The notes under the pieces are model-generated. The model made no database searches and was not told the DNA's origin. It saw nothing but the letters and a program-made list of their open reading frames with translations. 64,000 nucleotides of DNA from Aliidongia sp035943795 (GTDB lineage Bacteria > Pseudomonadota > Alphaproteobacteria > ATCC43930 > CGMCC-115725), in assembly GCF_035943795.1 (NCBI RefSeq), contig NZ_DASZBY010000085.1, forward strand, positions 1 to 64,000. The letters are read 5' to 3'. Positions within the stretch are counted from its first letter, which is position 1. Each line of letters begins with the position of its first letter. Of this stretch, positions 7,903 to 16,679 are shown in pieces. Made by a program: the position numbers and the translations under genes.

Positions 7903-10900
7903 CGGTCCGCAATTCCTCGAGGATGCTCATGTAACGCTTGAGGTCGAAGCGTTTGACGATCTCGTCCAGCCGGCCGGTGAAGGGGGCGAGCGTCGCATCT
8001 TCCGCAGCGATCTCGCTCAGCTTCGCCTCGATCCCCCTGACATAGCCGATGCGGCCCAACTGGTGCAGTTCGTCCAAGTGCCGGCGCGACGGCAGGACCT
8101 CCGCAGCGGCCGGTGCCGCCGGCGGCGGTTCCGGCTCCTCCTCGCCCTGCTCGATCCACTCGAGCCCGAGCAGCGCCTGGATCCGGTCGATCAGCCGCTG
8201 CACGTCGATCGGCTTGATCAGGTAGTCGTCATGGGCCGGCTCCGCCTCCCGGCGCGTCTTGAACTCGTCGACGTTGGCCGAGATCATAACGATCCGGGCC
8301 GTGTTGTGGCCGGCCTCGCGCAGGCGCCGCGCGACGCTCCAGCCGTCGAGGCCCGGCATCGAAATGTCGAGCAGGACCAGATCCGGCTCGCATTCCTCGG
8401 CGAGCGACAGGCAGGTGAGCCCGTCCGACGCGCTGAACATCAGGAAGCCGAGCGGCGTCAGCAGCTCCTGGATCAATTCCAGATGCGCGCCGTCGTCGTC
8501 CGCGATCAGCACCTTGATGCGGCGGCCGCGATAGCCGGAAATCCGCGCCTGGGGTGCCGGCAGGGTGTCGGGCGCCGTCGCCTCCGACAGGAACAGCTTG
8601 ATGCGGAACAGGCTGCCCCTGCCGAGCGTGCTTTCGACCGAGATGGCGCCGCCCATCATCTCGGTCAGCAGCTTGGTGATGGTCAGGCCCAGGCCGGTGC
8701 CGGGCACGGCGCGGGCGTTCGGCATTTGCCCGCGCTCGAACGGTTCGAAGATGCGGTGGATGTCGCTCGCGGGAATGCCGATGCCGCTGTCCTCGATCTC
8801 GAACTCGGCGACCTGGCTGCGATAGGTGATGCGCAGGGCCGCATGGCCGCGCTCGGTGTATTTGACCGCGTTCGACAGCAGGTTGATCAGGATCTGCCTG
8901 AGGCGCTTCTCATCGGTATAGACGTAGGTCGGCAGGGTGGGCTGCTGGTAATAGAACGCGATGCCCTGCGCCTGGGCCTGCAGGCGAAACATGTCGACGA
9001 TCTGGTCCAGGAACTCGTGGATGCGGACCCGGTCGCGATACAGCATGAAGCGGCCGGCCTCGATCTTCGAGATGTCGAGCAGCCCGTCGATCAGGTTCGA
9101 CAGGTGCTCGGCGCTGCGCCGGATCACCCGGATCGCGTTCTGCCGGAGCGGGGCCGCCGCCCCGTCGCGCTCCATCAGCTGGGCATAGCCGAAGATCGCG
9201 TTCAGCGGTGCCCGGATCTCGTGGCTGATGCCGATGACATAGCGGCTCTTGGCGAAATTCGCCGCCTCGGCCACTTCCTTCGCCTTCTGCAACTCGGCAT
9301 CGGTGCGCTCATGGGCCTCGATCTCGCGCATCAGCATGTGGGTCTGGCGATCGGACTCCTCCTCGGCGGTGCGCCGGCTCTCGTGGGCCAGGACCAGGAG
9401 CCAGGCGGCGACGCCGGAGACGATCAGCAGGCTGACGAACACCAGCCACAGGGTCCGCGCGATGATCGCCCGGTCGGACGGCGGCCCGATCGCGTCCAGG
9501 TAATAGATGAAGGTCAGCGCGCCGCCGATGACCAGCGCGAACACGAACAGCACGCCGATGAAATGGCCGACCCGCGAATGCAGCCCGAGCGCCAGCCGCG
9601 ACGGCAGCAGGCGGCGCAGCAGGGCCGTGATCTGCTCGACGAAGCGCGCCTCTTCCTTGCAGCTGTCGTGGCAGCGGGCGTCGAGCGTGCAGCAGAGCGA
9701 GCAGATGGCGCCGCCATAGGCCGGGCAATAGGCCATGTCCTCGCGCTCGAACACGTTCTCGCAGATCGAGCAGCGCAGTTCGGCGCCCGGCTCCAAGCCG
9801 ATCTGGGGCGCGCGCGCGATGTAATAGCGCCCCTGGGTCGCCCAGGCGATCAGCGGCGCCGCCACGAAGGCCACGGCCAGGCTGATGAACGGCGCGAAAG
9901 CCTGGGACGTGCCGCCGAAACTGCCGAAGAACGCCAATGTCGAGGCAATCACCGCCAGCAGCATGGCTCCGACGCCGACCGGGTTGATGTCGTAGAGGTG
10001 TGCGCGCTTGAACTCGATGCCCGGCGGGCTCCAGCCCATCGGCTTGTTGATCACCAGGTCGGCGACGATGGCACCCAGCCAGGCGACGGCGAAATTGGAA
10101 TAGAGCCCCAGGATCCGTTCGATCACCCCGAAGATGCCGAGGTTCATCAGGGTCAGCGACAGCACGATGTTGAACAGCACCCAGACGACGCGGCCCGGAT
10201 GGCTGTGGGTCAGGCGCGAGAAGAAGTTCGACCAGGCGATCGAGCCCGCGTAGGCGTTGGTGACGTTGATCTTCATCTGGCAGGTGACGACGAAGATGCC
10301 GGTCAGGATCAGCGCCGTCTTCGGCGACAGCGCCAGATATTGCAATGCCACCGAATAGAGCTGGGCGGGCTCGGTCGCATGGAGGTAGGGCACCCCGTGC
10401 TGCAGCACGAGCACGGCCAGAAACGAGCCGGCGAACAGCTTGGCCGCGCCCATGAAGATCCAGCCGGGGCCCGCGACCAGCAGGGCGGCCCACCAGCCGA
10501 AGCGGTTGCCGGCGGTCCGGCTCGGCAGGAAGCGCAGGTAATCGACCTGCTCGCCGATCTGCGGAATGAGCGAGAGCAGGATCGAGGCCGCGATGCCGAA
10601 CAGCAGCAGGTCGAACCGGCCGCTGCCGTTACCCAGCAGGCCGCGATAGTCGGTCCAGTCGGCGATCTCGGCCGGATGGCCGACCGCGATCACGACCAGC
10701 GGCACGATCTGGAAGAACAGCCAGATCGGCTGGGTCCAGACCTGCAGCCGGCTGATCATCTTGATGCCGTATGCGACGATCGGGATGACCGCGACCGAGG
10801 CCAGCACATATCCCACCGGCTGCGGGATCCCGAAACAGGTCTCCAGCGCCGTCGACATGATCACGGCCTCGACCGCGAACAGGATGAAGGTGAACGAGGC

Positions 10901-11266
10901 ATAGACCAGCGAGGTGATGGTCGAGCCGATATAGCCGAAACCCGCGCCGCGGGTCAGCAGGTCGACGTCGACGCCGTGGCGGATCGCGTAGTAGCAGATC
11001 GGCAGACCGGTCGCGAAGATCAGCAACCCCACCGCCAGGATCGCCGCCGCCGTGTTGGTGAAGCCGTAGTTGAGCGTCAAGCTGCCGCCGATCGCCTCGC
11101 ACGCCAGGAACGAGATGGCCCCGACCGCGGTATTGGCGACCCGGAACGCGGACCAGCGCCGGGCCTTCTTCGCCGTGAAGCGCAGCGCGTAATCCTCGAG
11201 CGTCTGGTTGGCGACCCACTGGTTATACTGCCGCCGCTCGCGAACGATCCGCTGCCGCCCGCTCAT
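7895..11266 (-). CDS. NCS1-transporter-like hybrid sensor histidine kinase
   Basis: A 1123-residue fusion protein. Residues 1 to about 485 are a polytopic membrane domain resembling NCS1 nucleobase permeases (purine/cytosine type), with QTLEDYALRFTAKKARRWSA at the start and about 12 hydrophobic segments. Residues about 496-535 hold a Cys-rich cluster (CSIC, then CSLCC and CHDSC) that looks metal-binding. Two more membrane segments follow, then a coiled linker, HisKA with H682 in GISHEIRAPLNAI, HATPase (DSGIGIP; GTGLGLTI), a receiver (DLVLLDISMPGLDG, Asp near 965) and a helical tail of about 80 residues. The ATG at 11266 is chosen because GAGGA lies 8 bases before it; an ATG at 11329 would add 21 residues. 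It overlaps the response-regulator gene and precedes urtABCDE, suggesting sensing of a nitrogen compound. Confidence 0.88.
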   Translation of the reverse strand: MSGRQRIVRERRQYNQWVANQTLEDYALRFTAKKARRWSAFRVANTAVGAISFLACEAIGGSLTLNYGFTNTAAAILAVGLLIFATGLPICYYAIRHGVDVDLLTRGAGFGYIGSTITSLVYASFTFILFAVEAVIMSTALETCFGIPQPVGYVLASVAVIPIVAYGIKMISRLQVWTQPIWLFFQIVPLVVIAVGHPAEIADWTDYRGLLGNGSGRFDLLLFGIAASILLSLIPQIGEQVDYLRFLPSRTAGNRFGWWAALLVAGPGWIFMGAAKLFAGSFLAVLVLQHGVPYLHATEPAQLYSVALQYLALSPKTALILTGIFVVTCQMKINVTNAYAGSIAWSNFFSRLTHSHPGRVVWVLFNIVLSLTLMNLGIFGVIERILGLYSNFAVAWLGAIVADLVINKPMGWSPPGIEFKRAHLYDINPVGVGAMLLAVIASTLAFFGSFGGTSQAFAPFISLAVAFVAAPLIAWATQGRYYIARAPQIGLEPGAELRCSICENVFEREDMAYCPAYGGAICSLCCTLDARCHDSCKEEARFVEQITALLRRLLPSRLALGLHSRVGHFIGVLFVFALVIGGALTFIYYLDAIGPPSDRAIIARTLWLVFVSLLIVSGVAAWLLVLAHESRRTAEEESDRQTHMLMREIEAHERTDAELQKAKEVAEAANFAKSRYVIGISHEIRAPLNAIFGYAQLMERDGAAAPLRQNAIRVIRRSAEHLSNLIDGLLDISKIEAGRFMLYRDRVRIHEFLDQIVDMFRLQAQAQGIAFYYQQPTLPTYVYTDEKRLRQILINLLSNAVKYTERGHAALRITYRSQVAEFEIEDSGIGIPASDIHRIFEPFERGQMPNARAVPGTGLGLTITKLLTEMMGGAISVESTLGRGSLFRIKLFLSEATAPDTLPAPQARISGYRGRRIKVLIADDDGAHLELIQELLTPLGFLMFSASDGLTCLSLAEECEPDLVLLDISMPGLDGWSVARRLREAGHNTARIVMISANVDEFKTRREAEPAHDDYLIKPIDVQRLIDRIQALLGLEWIEQGEEEPEPPPAAPAAAEVLPSRRHLDELHQLGRIGYVRGIEAKLSEIAAEDATLAPFTGRLDEIVKRFDLKRYMSILEELRTDE

Positions 11267-11440
11267 GCCCGATGTCCTCGCCCCGATGCGTTCGAACGGA
11301 TGCCTGGCAAGAACGGTGCCGAAGCCCATGCGAGGGACATGCCCCCGAGGAGGCTCGACCGGCGGCCGTGACCGCCAAAAAAATAGGCAATGGGCAATTG
11401 TTCCGCCCTAAGACTGGAACTTCCCCGACACCAACCTGGG

Positions 11441-12172
11441 TTATTCGTAAGCGGAGACGATGCGATCGAGGGTCCCGTCGGCCTTCATCGATGCGAGCGC
11501 ATCGGTCAGCGCCGCGACGAGCGCCGGGCTGCACAGCCTGGAGCAGGCCATGTACTGCTCCGTGACGTTCAGGGCTGGTCCAATCACGAGATCTTTGGTT
11601 TCCGGGTGATTCTTGATGAACCACCTGGCCTGGGGGATCGTGTTGAACCAGCCATCGGCGCGGCCGGCAAGCATCATTCCCGCTTCCTGCGCGTCGAACC
11701 TCACCTGGCGAATTTGGCTTTCCGGAATGCCATTCGCCCGCAGAACATCATATTCCGCAGCACCGAGGCCGACGAGGATATACCGCAACTCCGCCGCGGC
11801 TTGCGCGTAGCTCTCGATGCCGCGATCGAGAGTCACGAACGCCCGCCCCATGGACATGATCGGATAGATCCAGGTAAATCGGGTTTCTCTCTCCCGGATT
11901 CGAGCCAGACCGGCGATCAATAGATCCTTCCCGGAGCTCACGTCATCCTGTGCCCTTTTCCAGGGCGGAAACTCTACTCTTCCAAGGAATCCGGCCCGCT
12001 TCGCCGCCTCGATACAGGCATCTCCTGCAATACCATGCCTCAGTTCATTGCCGCTGAAAGCCTGAGGCGCAGCGTCCGGCAATGCGAAGACCAACTCAGG
12101 AACCTCGGCATTTGCCGCTCCCGGCGAAGCAACCACCATCCCGCAGATGAGGGGCAGTATTCTTATTTTCAT
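11441..12172 (-). CDS. Periplasmic solute-binding protein, family 3-like, unpaired
   Basis: A 243-residue exported protein with a signal peptide (cleavage near ANA, residues 20-22) and a two-lobed type-II binding-protein fold of the amino-acid/polar (SBP_bac_3) kind. PWKRAQDDV and the hinge region RFTWIYPIMSMGRAFVTLD match the subgroup whose members are found without a permease. The C-terminal SMKADGTLDRIVSAYE is the usual family ending. No ABC permease or ATPase flanks it, so it may act as a stand-alone sensor or work with a transporter elsewhere. The ligand is unknown. A distantly similar lone protein lies at 27209-27973. Confidence 0.82.
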   Translation of the reverse strand: MKIRILPLICGMVVASPGAANAEVPELVFALPDAAPQAFSGNELRHGIAGDACIEAAKRAGFLGRVEFPPWKRAQDDVSSGKDLLIAGLARIRERETRFTWIYPIMSMGRAFVTLDRGIESYAQAAAELRYILVGLGAAEYDVLRANGIPESQIRQVRFDAQEAGMMLAGRADGWFNTIPQARWFIKNHPETKDLVIGPALNVTEQYMACSRLCSPALVAALTDALASMKADGTLDRIVSAYE

Positions 12173-12304
12173 TGTCTTGCCCCAAACGGGAAAGATCGCC
12201 GATCATAGCAGTGTCCGGCTTTCGGCACGGCATATTTCGATACCGCTTCCGGAGGTTTCCGGACTGACCGTGGGATCCGTTCCGCCACCCGGCCTTGCGC
12301 CGCT

Positions 12305-12448
12305 ATGCTCGACATCGCCAACCCTGCGGTCGCGCGCGGCAAGGTCAATCTGGCGCGTCGACGTGGCGCCACGATCCCGGAAGGATGGCCGATCTCACCA
12401 AACTGGCGGGCGAACTCGGGATCGAAGCTTTTATGGCCACCGACCTGA
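12305..12448 (+). pseudogene. Remnant of a type-2 malate/lactate dehydrogenase-like gene
   Basis: A 47-codon open frame reads MLDIANPAVARGKVNLARRR and then GATIPEGW. This closely resembles the conserved segment of the LDH2/MDH2 (YlbC, ureidoglycolate dehydrogenase) family, where LDxA...ARGK and ExIPEGWA(I/L)D are hallmark motifs. The homology stops after about 30 residues, family members exceed 330 residues, and no start or ribosome site is evident, so this is a decayed fragment. The overlapping frame at 12385-12504 (39 codons after its ATG) may be debris of another gene. The rest of 12173-12523 shows no gene. The call rests on motif memory and needs a database comparison. Confidence 0.5.
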
Positions 12449-12523
12449 ACGATCCGGCAAAGGCCGCCATGTGCCCGACGGGGGTTGACCCACGGCCGTT
12501 GTAACTTTACGACACCTCCGACC

Positions 12524-12599
12524 GAGCCCGTAGCTCAGTTGGTAGAGCATTCGACTTTTAATCGAAGTGTCATGGGTTCGAATCCCATCGGGCTCACCA
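12524..12599 (+). tRNA. tRNA-Lys (anticodon TTT)
   Basis: The acceptor stem GAGCCCG (12524-12530) pairs with CGGGCTC (12589-12595), followed by discriminator A and an encoded CCA. The anticodon stem TTCGA/TCGAA encloses the loop CTTTTAA with anticodon TTT at 12557-12559. The T arm contains GGTTCGAATCC. All elements of a 76-nt tRNA are present. A strong terminator follows at 12607. Confidence 0.97.
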
Positions 12600-12606
12600 T
12601 GATCAG

Positions 12607-12644
12607 GCCCCCGGACGTGCCAGGTGCATTTCCGGGGGCTTTTT
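12607..12644 (+). terminator. Rho-independent terminator after tRNA-Lys
   Basis: GCCCCCGGA (12607-12615) pairs with TCCGGGGGC (12631-12639) and is followed by TTTTT, eight bases after the tRNA CCA end. The stem is 9 bp and GC-rich. Confidence 0.92.
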
Positions 12645-12748
12645 CGTGGTCCCGCATCGCGTATGAGCGCGTTCACACGCGCGGCCACCCCTGCTGGGTG
12701 ATCATCCCCCTCAGCCAATCGGCATGAACGGCAGCACGGGGATTTCAG

Positions 12749-13012
12749 ATGACGATGAGATCGGATTTGAACAAGGCGGTCACGTTCTGGACCGTGCTTG
12801 CCGGGGTCGCGACGATCGCCCTGGCGACGGTGGTCGGCAATCTGGCGCCGACCCTGTTGCCGGCCGGTTCCCGAGATGCGCTGGGCCTCGTCGGGCTCGG
12901 CCTGTTCCTGGCCGCCCATGGTGTCGCGATCGGCATCAGCCTGCGACGGGCACCGGAGCCTGCGGCCCCCCGCGCGCCCGTGGCGCTTCGCCTGGTGGAG
13001 CGCGAAGCATGA
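12749..13012 (+). CDS. Small two-helix membrane protein, unknown function
   Basis: An 87-residue protein with two clear membrane segments (about residues 12-32 and 42-63), a short loop between them, and a basic and proline-rich cytoplasmic tail. CACGGGGA about ten bases before the ATG is a plausible ribosome site. It lies alone between the tRNA-Lys terminator and convergent coaD. Composition and codon bias match the neighbouring genes, which supports real coding. I do not recognise a family. Confidence 0.6.
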   Translation: MTMRSDLNKAVTFWTVLAGVATIALATVVGNLAPTLLPAGSRDALGLVGLGLFLAAHGVAIGISLRRAPEPAAPRAPVALRLVEREA

Positions 13013-13029
13013 AAACCCGGCTTTCGAAC

Positions 13030-13575
13030 TCAGCCCGGCGCCGCGACCATTTTCGCCGCTGCTTCATCCTGTTCGGCAAAGCGGGTTTTCAGCCTATCGA
13101 CGACCCGCGGGGAGACGAAATGGCCGACGTCGCCGTCCAGCCGCCCTATCTCCTTGACGAACCGCGACGAGATGAATTGATGCCGGTCTGACGACATCAG
13201 GAACACGGTCTCGACGGTCGGGTTGAGATGCGAGTTCATGCCGGCCATCTGGAATTCATATTCGAAGTCCGAAACGGCGCGCAGCCCCCGGATGATCACC
13301 CGGGCGCCGACCGCGACGGCGAAATTCATCAACAACACGTCGAACGGCCGTACTTCGATCCGCGCGGCCAAGGCACGATCGGGCAGATGGGCGATCTCGT
13401 CCTCGACCAGGGCGACCCGTTCGGCGGTCTTGAACAGCGGCCCCTTGCCGTCGTTCTTGGCCACGCCCACGATCAGATGATCGACCAAGGCGGCCGCCCG
13501 GACGATGACGTCCAGGTGGCCGTTGGTGATCGGATCGAACGTACCGGGATAGACGCCGATGCGCGGCTGGCTCAT
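13030..13575 (-). CDS. coaD: Phosphopantetheine adenylyltransferase
   Basis: A 181-residue cytidylyltransferase-fold enzyme that adenylates 4'-phosphopantetheine to dephospho-CoA, the fourth step of CoA synthesis. YPGTFDPITNGHLDVI contains the nucleotide-binding T/HxGH motif, and RGLRAVSDFEYEFQMAGMN and ISSRFVKEIG are family signatures. The length is slightly above the usual 160-170 because of a C-terminal extension. It lies 32 bases downstream of gyrA on the same strand with GAAGGGA before its ATG, so the two are probably cotranscribed. Confidence 0.96.
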   Translation of the reverse strand: MSQPRIGVYPGTFDPITNGHLDVIVRAAALVDHLIVGVAKNDGKGPLFKTAERVALVEDEIAHLPDRALAARIEVRPFDVLLMNFAVAVGARVIIRGLRAVSDFEYEFQMAGMNSHLNPTVETVFLMSSDRHQFISSRFVKEIGRLDGDVGHFVSPRVVDRLKTRFAEQDEAAAKMVAAPG

Positions 13576-13607
13576 CCGGGACTCCCTTCCCTGTTGCGCT
13601 GATCCGA

Positions 13608-16451
13608 TCAGGCGGCGGGCCCGTCGCCCTCGGGCGTCTCCGCCGGGGGAATGGCCTCACCCATCTCGTCCGCGCCGCCCGGCTCGTCGCCCTCTTCGGC
13701 CCCGGCCGCATCGGCCGGATCCTTCATGGACGCGATCGACACCACGCGCTCGGTCTCGCCGGCCCGGAACACGGTCACGCCCTGGGTCCGGCGCCCCGAG
13801 ATGCGGATGTCGTCGACCGGGCAACGGATGACCTGGCCCTCGTTCGAGACCAGCACGATCTCGTCGTCATGCTCGACCGGGAACACGGCCAGCACCTCAT
13901 CCTTGCGCCGGGCCACGTCCATGTTGTCGATGCCCTGACCGCCGCGCTTGGTGATGCGGAAATGATAAGCCGAGGTGCGGACGCCGAAACCCTTGGTCGA
14001 TACGGTCAGCAGGAACTGCTCGCGCGCCTCAAGCTCGTTATAGCGCGCCTCGTCGATTTCTGCGGGACCGCCGGCTTCGCCGTCCTCGACCTCCGCCTCG
14101 GGCTCGACTTCGGCGATCTCGGTTTCGCCCTCGGCCTCGCCCGATGCGGCACGGCGCTTCTTGTTGGACAGGCTGAGGAAGGCCTCGCGCTCGCCGGCGC
14201 TCGCTTCGACATGGTCGATGATCGACATGGAGATGACCGCGTCGTCGCCATTCTTGTCCAAGAGGCGGATGCCGCGCACGCCGACCGAATTGCGGCCGGC
14301 GAACACACGCACGTCGTCGGCGCGGAACCGGATGCAGCGGCCGCGCCGGGTCGCCAGCAGCACGTCATGGTCGGCGGTGCAGATGCCGACGCCGATCAGC
14401 GAATCGTCGGCGTCCTCGCCCTCGAACTTCATGGCGATCTTGCCGTTCGACATGACGTTGGCGAAATCGGCGAGCGAGTTCCGGCGGACGTTGCCCTTGG
14501 ACGTACCGAACATGACCGTATAGTCGCCCCAGGTCGCCTCGTCCTCGGGCAGCGGCAGGATCGCCGAGATCGATTCGCCCGGCTGGATGTTCGGCAGCAG
14601 GTTGATGATCGCCCGCCCGCGCGACTGGGGCGTGCCCACCGGCAGGCGCCAGACCTTGAGCTTGTAGAACTTGCCGCTGGAGGTGAAGAACAGCACCGGC
14701 GTATGGGTCGAGGCCACGAACAGCTGACTGACCGAATCCTCGTCGCGGATCGCCATGCCCGAGCGGCCGCGACCGCCGCGGCGCTGGGCGCGGTAGGTCG
14801 AGGCCGGCACGCGCTTGATCGCGCCGTTCATGCTGACCGTGACGACCATGTCCTCGCGCTCGATCAGGTCCTCGATGTCGGTCTCGTGCTCGACATCCTC
14901 GATCTGGGTCTTGCGGGGCGTGGCGAACTGGTCGCGGATCTCCTGCAGTTCCGCGCGCATGATCTCGTACTTGCGGTCCTTCGAACGCAGGATCGACAGC
15001 AGTTCGGAGATCTTGGCGACGATTTCGCTCAGCTCGGCCGCGATCTTGTCGCGCTCGAGGCCGGTCAGGCGCTGCAGGCGCAGTTCCAGGATGGCCTTGG
15101 CCTGCGGCTCCGACAGGTAATAGGTCTGGTCGGATCCCACACCTCGGCCGGGCTCGCTGATCAGCTCGATCAGCGGCGCCACGTCGGCGGCCGGCCAGGA
15201 GCGGGAGGTCAGCTGGTGCAGGGCCTCGACCGGATCGCGCGCATAGCGGATGACGCGGATGATCTCGTCGATGTTCGCGACCGCGACCGCGAGGCCGGCC
15301 AAGACATGGGCGCGCTCGCGCGCCTTGCCCAGCTCGAAGATGGTGCGGCGGGTGATGACCTCTTCGCGGAACTCGATGAACAGCGCGATGATGTCCTTCA
15401 AGGTCATCAGTTCCGGCCGACCGCGATTGAGGGCCAGGGTATTGACGCCGAAGGTCGTCTGCAGCGGCGTATGCCGGAACAGCTGGTTCATCACCACGTC
15501 GGGCGACGCGTCGCGCTTGATCTCGATGACCATGCGCACGCCGTCGCGGTCCGACTCGTCGCGCAGGTCGGAGATGCCCTCGACCAGCTTCTCGCGGACG
15601 ACCTCGCCGATGCGTTCCATCAGGCGCGACTTGTTCACCTGATAGGGGATCTCGGTGACGATGATCGCTTCACGATCCTTGCGGACTTCCTCGACATGGT
15701 GGCGGCAGCGCATGACGACGGAGCCGCGCCCGGTCTGCGCGGCTGCGCGGCTGCCGCTGCGCCCCATGATCAGGCCGCCGGTCGGGAAGTCGGGGCCGGG
15801 AACGATCTGCAGCAGCTCGTCGATCGTGATGCCGGGATTTTCGATATAGGCAAAGCAGGCATCGATCACCTCGCCCAGGTTATGGGGCGGGATGTTGGTC
15901 GCCATGCCGACGGCGATGCCGCCGGCGCCATTCACGAGGATGTTGGGGAATCGGGCCGGCAGCACCATCGGCTCGACGGTGCGCTCGTCGTAGTTCGGCT
16001 GGAAATCGACGGTGCTCTTGTCGATGTCGGCCAGCATGTATTCCGACACTTTGGCGAGGCGCGCCTCGGTGTAGCGCATCGCCGCCGCCCGGTCGCCGTC
16101 CATCGAGCCGAAATTGCCCTGGCCCTGGATCAGTGGCAGGCGCATGGAAAAATCCTGCGCCATGCGGACCAGGGCCTCGTAGATCGAGCTGTCGCCATGG
16201 GGATGGTATTTACCCATGACGTCGCCGACCGCGCGGGCGGACTTGCGGAAGGCCCGGTTCCATTCGTTGCCGGTCTCCTTCATCGCATAGAGAATGCGGC
16301 GGTGGACCGGTTTCAGGCCGTCACGGACGTCGGGCAGCGCACGCGACACGATCACGCTCATGGCGTAATCGAGGTACGAGCGCTTCATCTCGTCTTCGAT
16401 GGTGACGGGGGTGATGTCGAAGGGCGTTGGGGCGGACGGTGTTGTGACCAA
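13608..16451 (-). CDS. gyrA: DNA gyrase subunit A
   Basis: A 947-residue type IIA topoisomerase subunit that breaks and rejoins DNA. The catalytic tyrosine is Y127 in AAMRYTEARL. The quinolone-determining segment HPHGDSSIYEALVRMAQ has Ser at the E. coli S83 position and Glu at the D87 position. The GyrA box is QRRGGRGRSG. The C-terminal beta-pinwheel is interrupted by a strongly acidic insert of about 40 residues near 765-805 (rich in E and A), and the protein ends in another acidic tail. The assigned start is a TTG at 16451 without a clear ribosome site, so the exact N-terminus is uncertain, but the EDEMKRSYLDYAMS block from residue 20 is certain. Confidence 0.96.
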   Translation of the reverse strand: MVTTPSAPTPFDITPVTIEDEMKRSYLDYAMSVIVSRALPDVRDGLKPVHRRILYAMKETGNEWNRAFRKSARAVGDVMGKYHPHGDSSIYEALVRMAQDFSMRLPLIQGQGNFGSMDGDRAAAMRYTEARLAKVSEYMLADIDKSTVDFQPNYDERTVEPMVLPARFPNILVNGAGGIAVGMATNIPPHNLGEVIDACFAYIENPGITIDELLQIVPGPDFPTGGLIMGRSGSRAAAQTGRGSVVMRCRHHVEEVRKDREAIIVTEIPYQVNKSRLMERIGEVVREKLVEGISDLRDESDRDGVRMVIEIKRDASPDVVMNQLFRHTPLQTTFGVNTLALNRGRPELMTLKDIIALFIEFREEVITRRTIFELGKARERAHVLAGLAVAVANIDEIIRVIRYARDPVEALHQLTSRSWPAADVAPLIELISEPGRGVGSDQTYYLSEPQAKAILELRLQRLTGLERDKIAAELSEIVAKISELLSILRSKDRKYEIMRAELQEIRDQFATPRKTQIEDVEHETDIEDLIEREDMVVTVSMNGAIKRVPASTYRAQRRGGRGRSGMAIRDEDSVSQLFVASTHTPVLFFTSSGKFYKLKVWRLPVGTPQSRGRAIINLLPNIQPGESISAILPLPEDEATWGDYTVMFGTSKGNVRRNSLADFANVMSNGKIAMKFEGEDADDSLIGVGICTADHDVLLATRRGRCIRFRADDVRVFAGRNSVGVRGIRLLDKNGDDAVISMSIIDHVEASAGEREAFLSLSNKKRRAASGEAEGETEIAEVEPEAEVEDGEAGGPAEIDEARYNELEAREQFLLTVSTKGFGVRTSAYHFRITKRGGQGIDNMDVARRKDEVLAVFPVEHDDEIVLVSNEGQVIRCPVDDIRISGRRTQGVTVFRAGETERVVSIASMKDPADAAGAEEGDEPGGADEMGEAIPPAETPEGDGPAA

Positions 16452-16679
16452 GGTCGGGGCAATCGTACTCTAGTGGAGTGCCGGGCCGACCATCGTCGCC
16501 ACGCTCTCGGGCGCTCGGCGGCAATGGGCGGCACGGTCGGGGGCGGACCCTAGCAAAGTTTCCCCGCCGCAACAATCCGGGGGTATAGAGAGGGTATTCG
16601 CCTCGCGTTTCCGCCGTACCTTCCAACGCTCTGCTGACGGCCGCATCGTCCGGCCTGCGCCGAAGGAATATCCCGCACG

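Noticed and set aside
7640..11371. A 1243-codon open frame on the plus strand opposite the transporter-kinase
   Set aside because: It mirrors a gene with clear domains; its translation is rich in Arg, Gln, Asp and His with no fold or motif, as expected for the antisense of high-GC codons.
12385..12504. Small frame ending just before tRNA-Lys as a real gene
   Set aside because: No ribosome site, only 39 codons after its ATG, overlaps the dehydrogenase-like fragment in another frame; possible debris only.
13869..16553. An 894-codon open frame opposite gyrA
   Set aside because: Antisense shadow of gyrA caused by GC-rich third positions; no motif or ribosome site.
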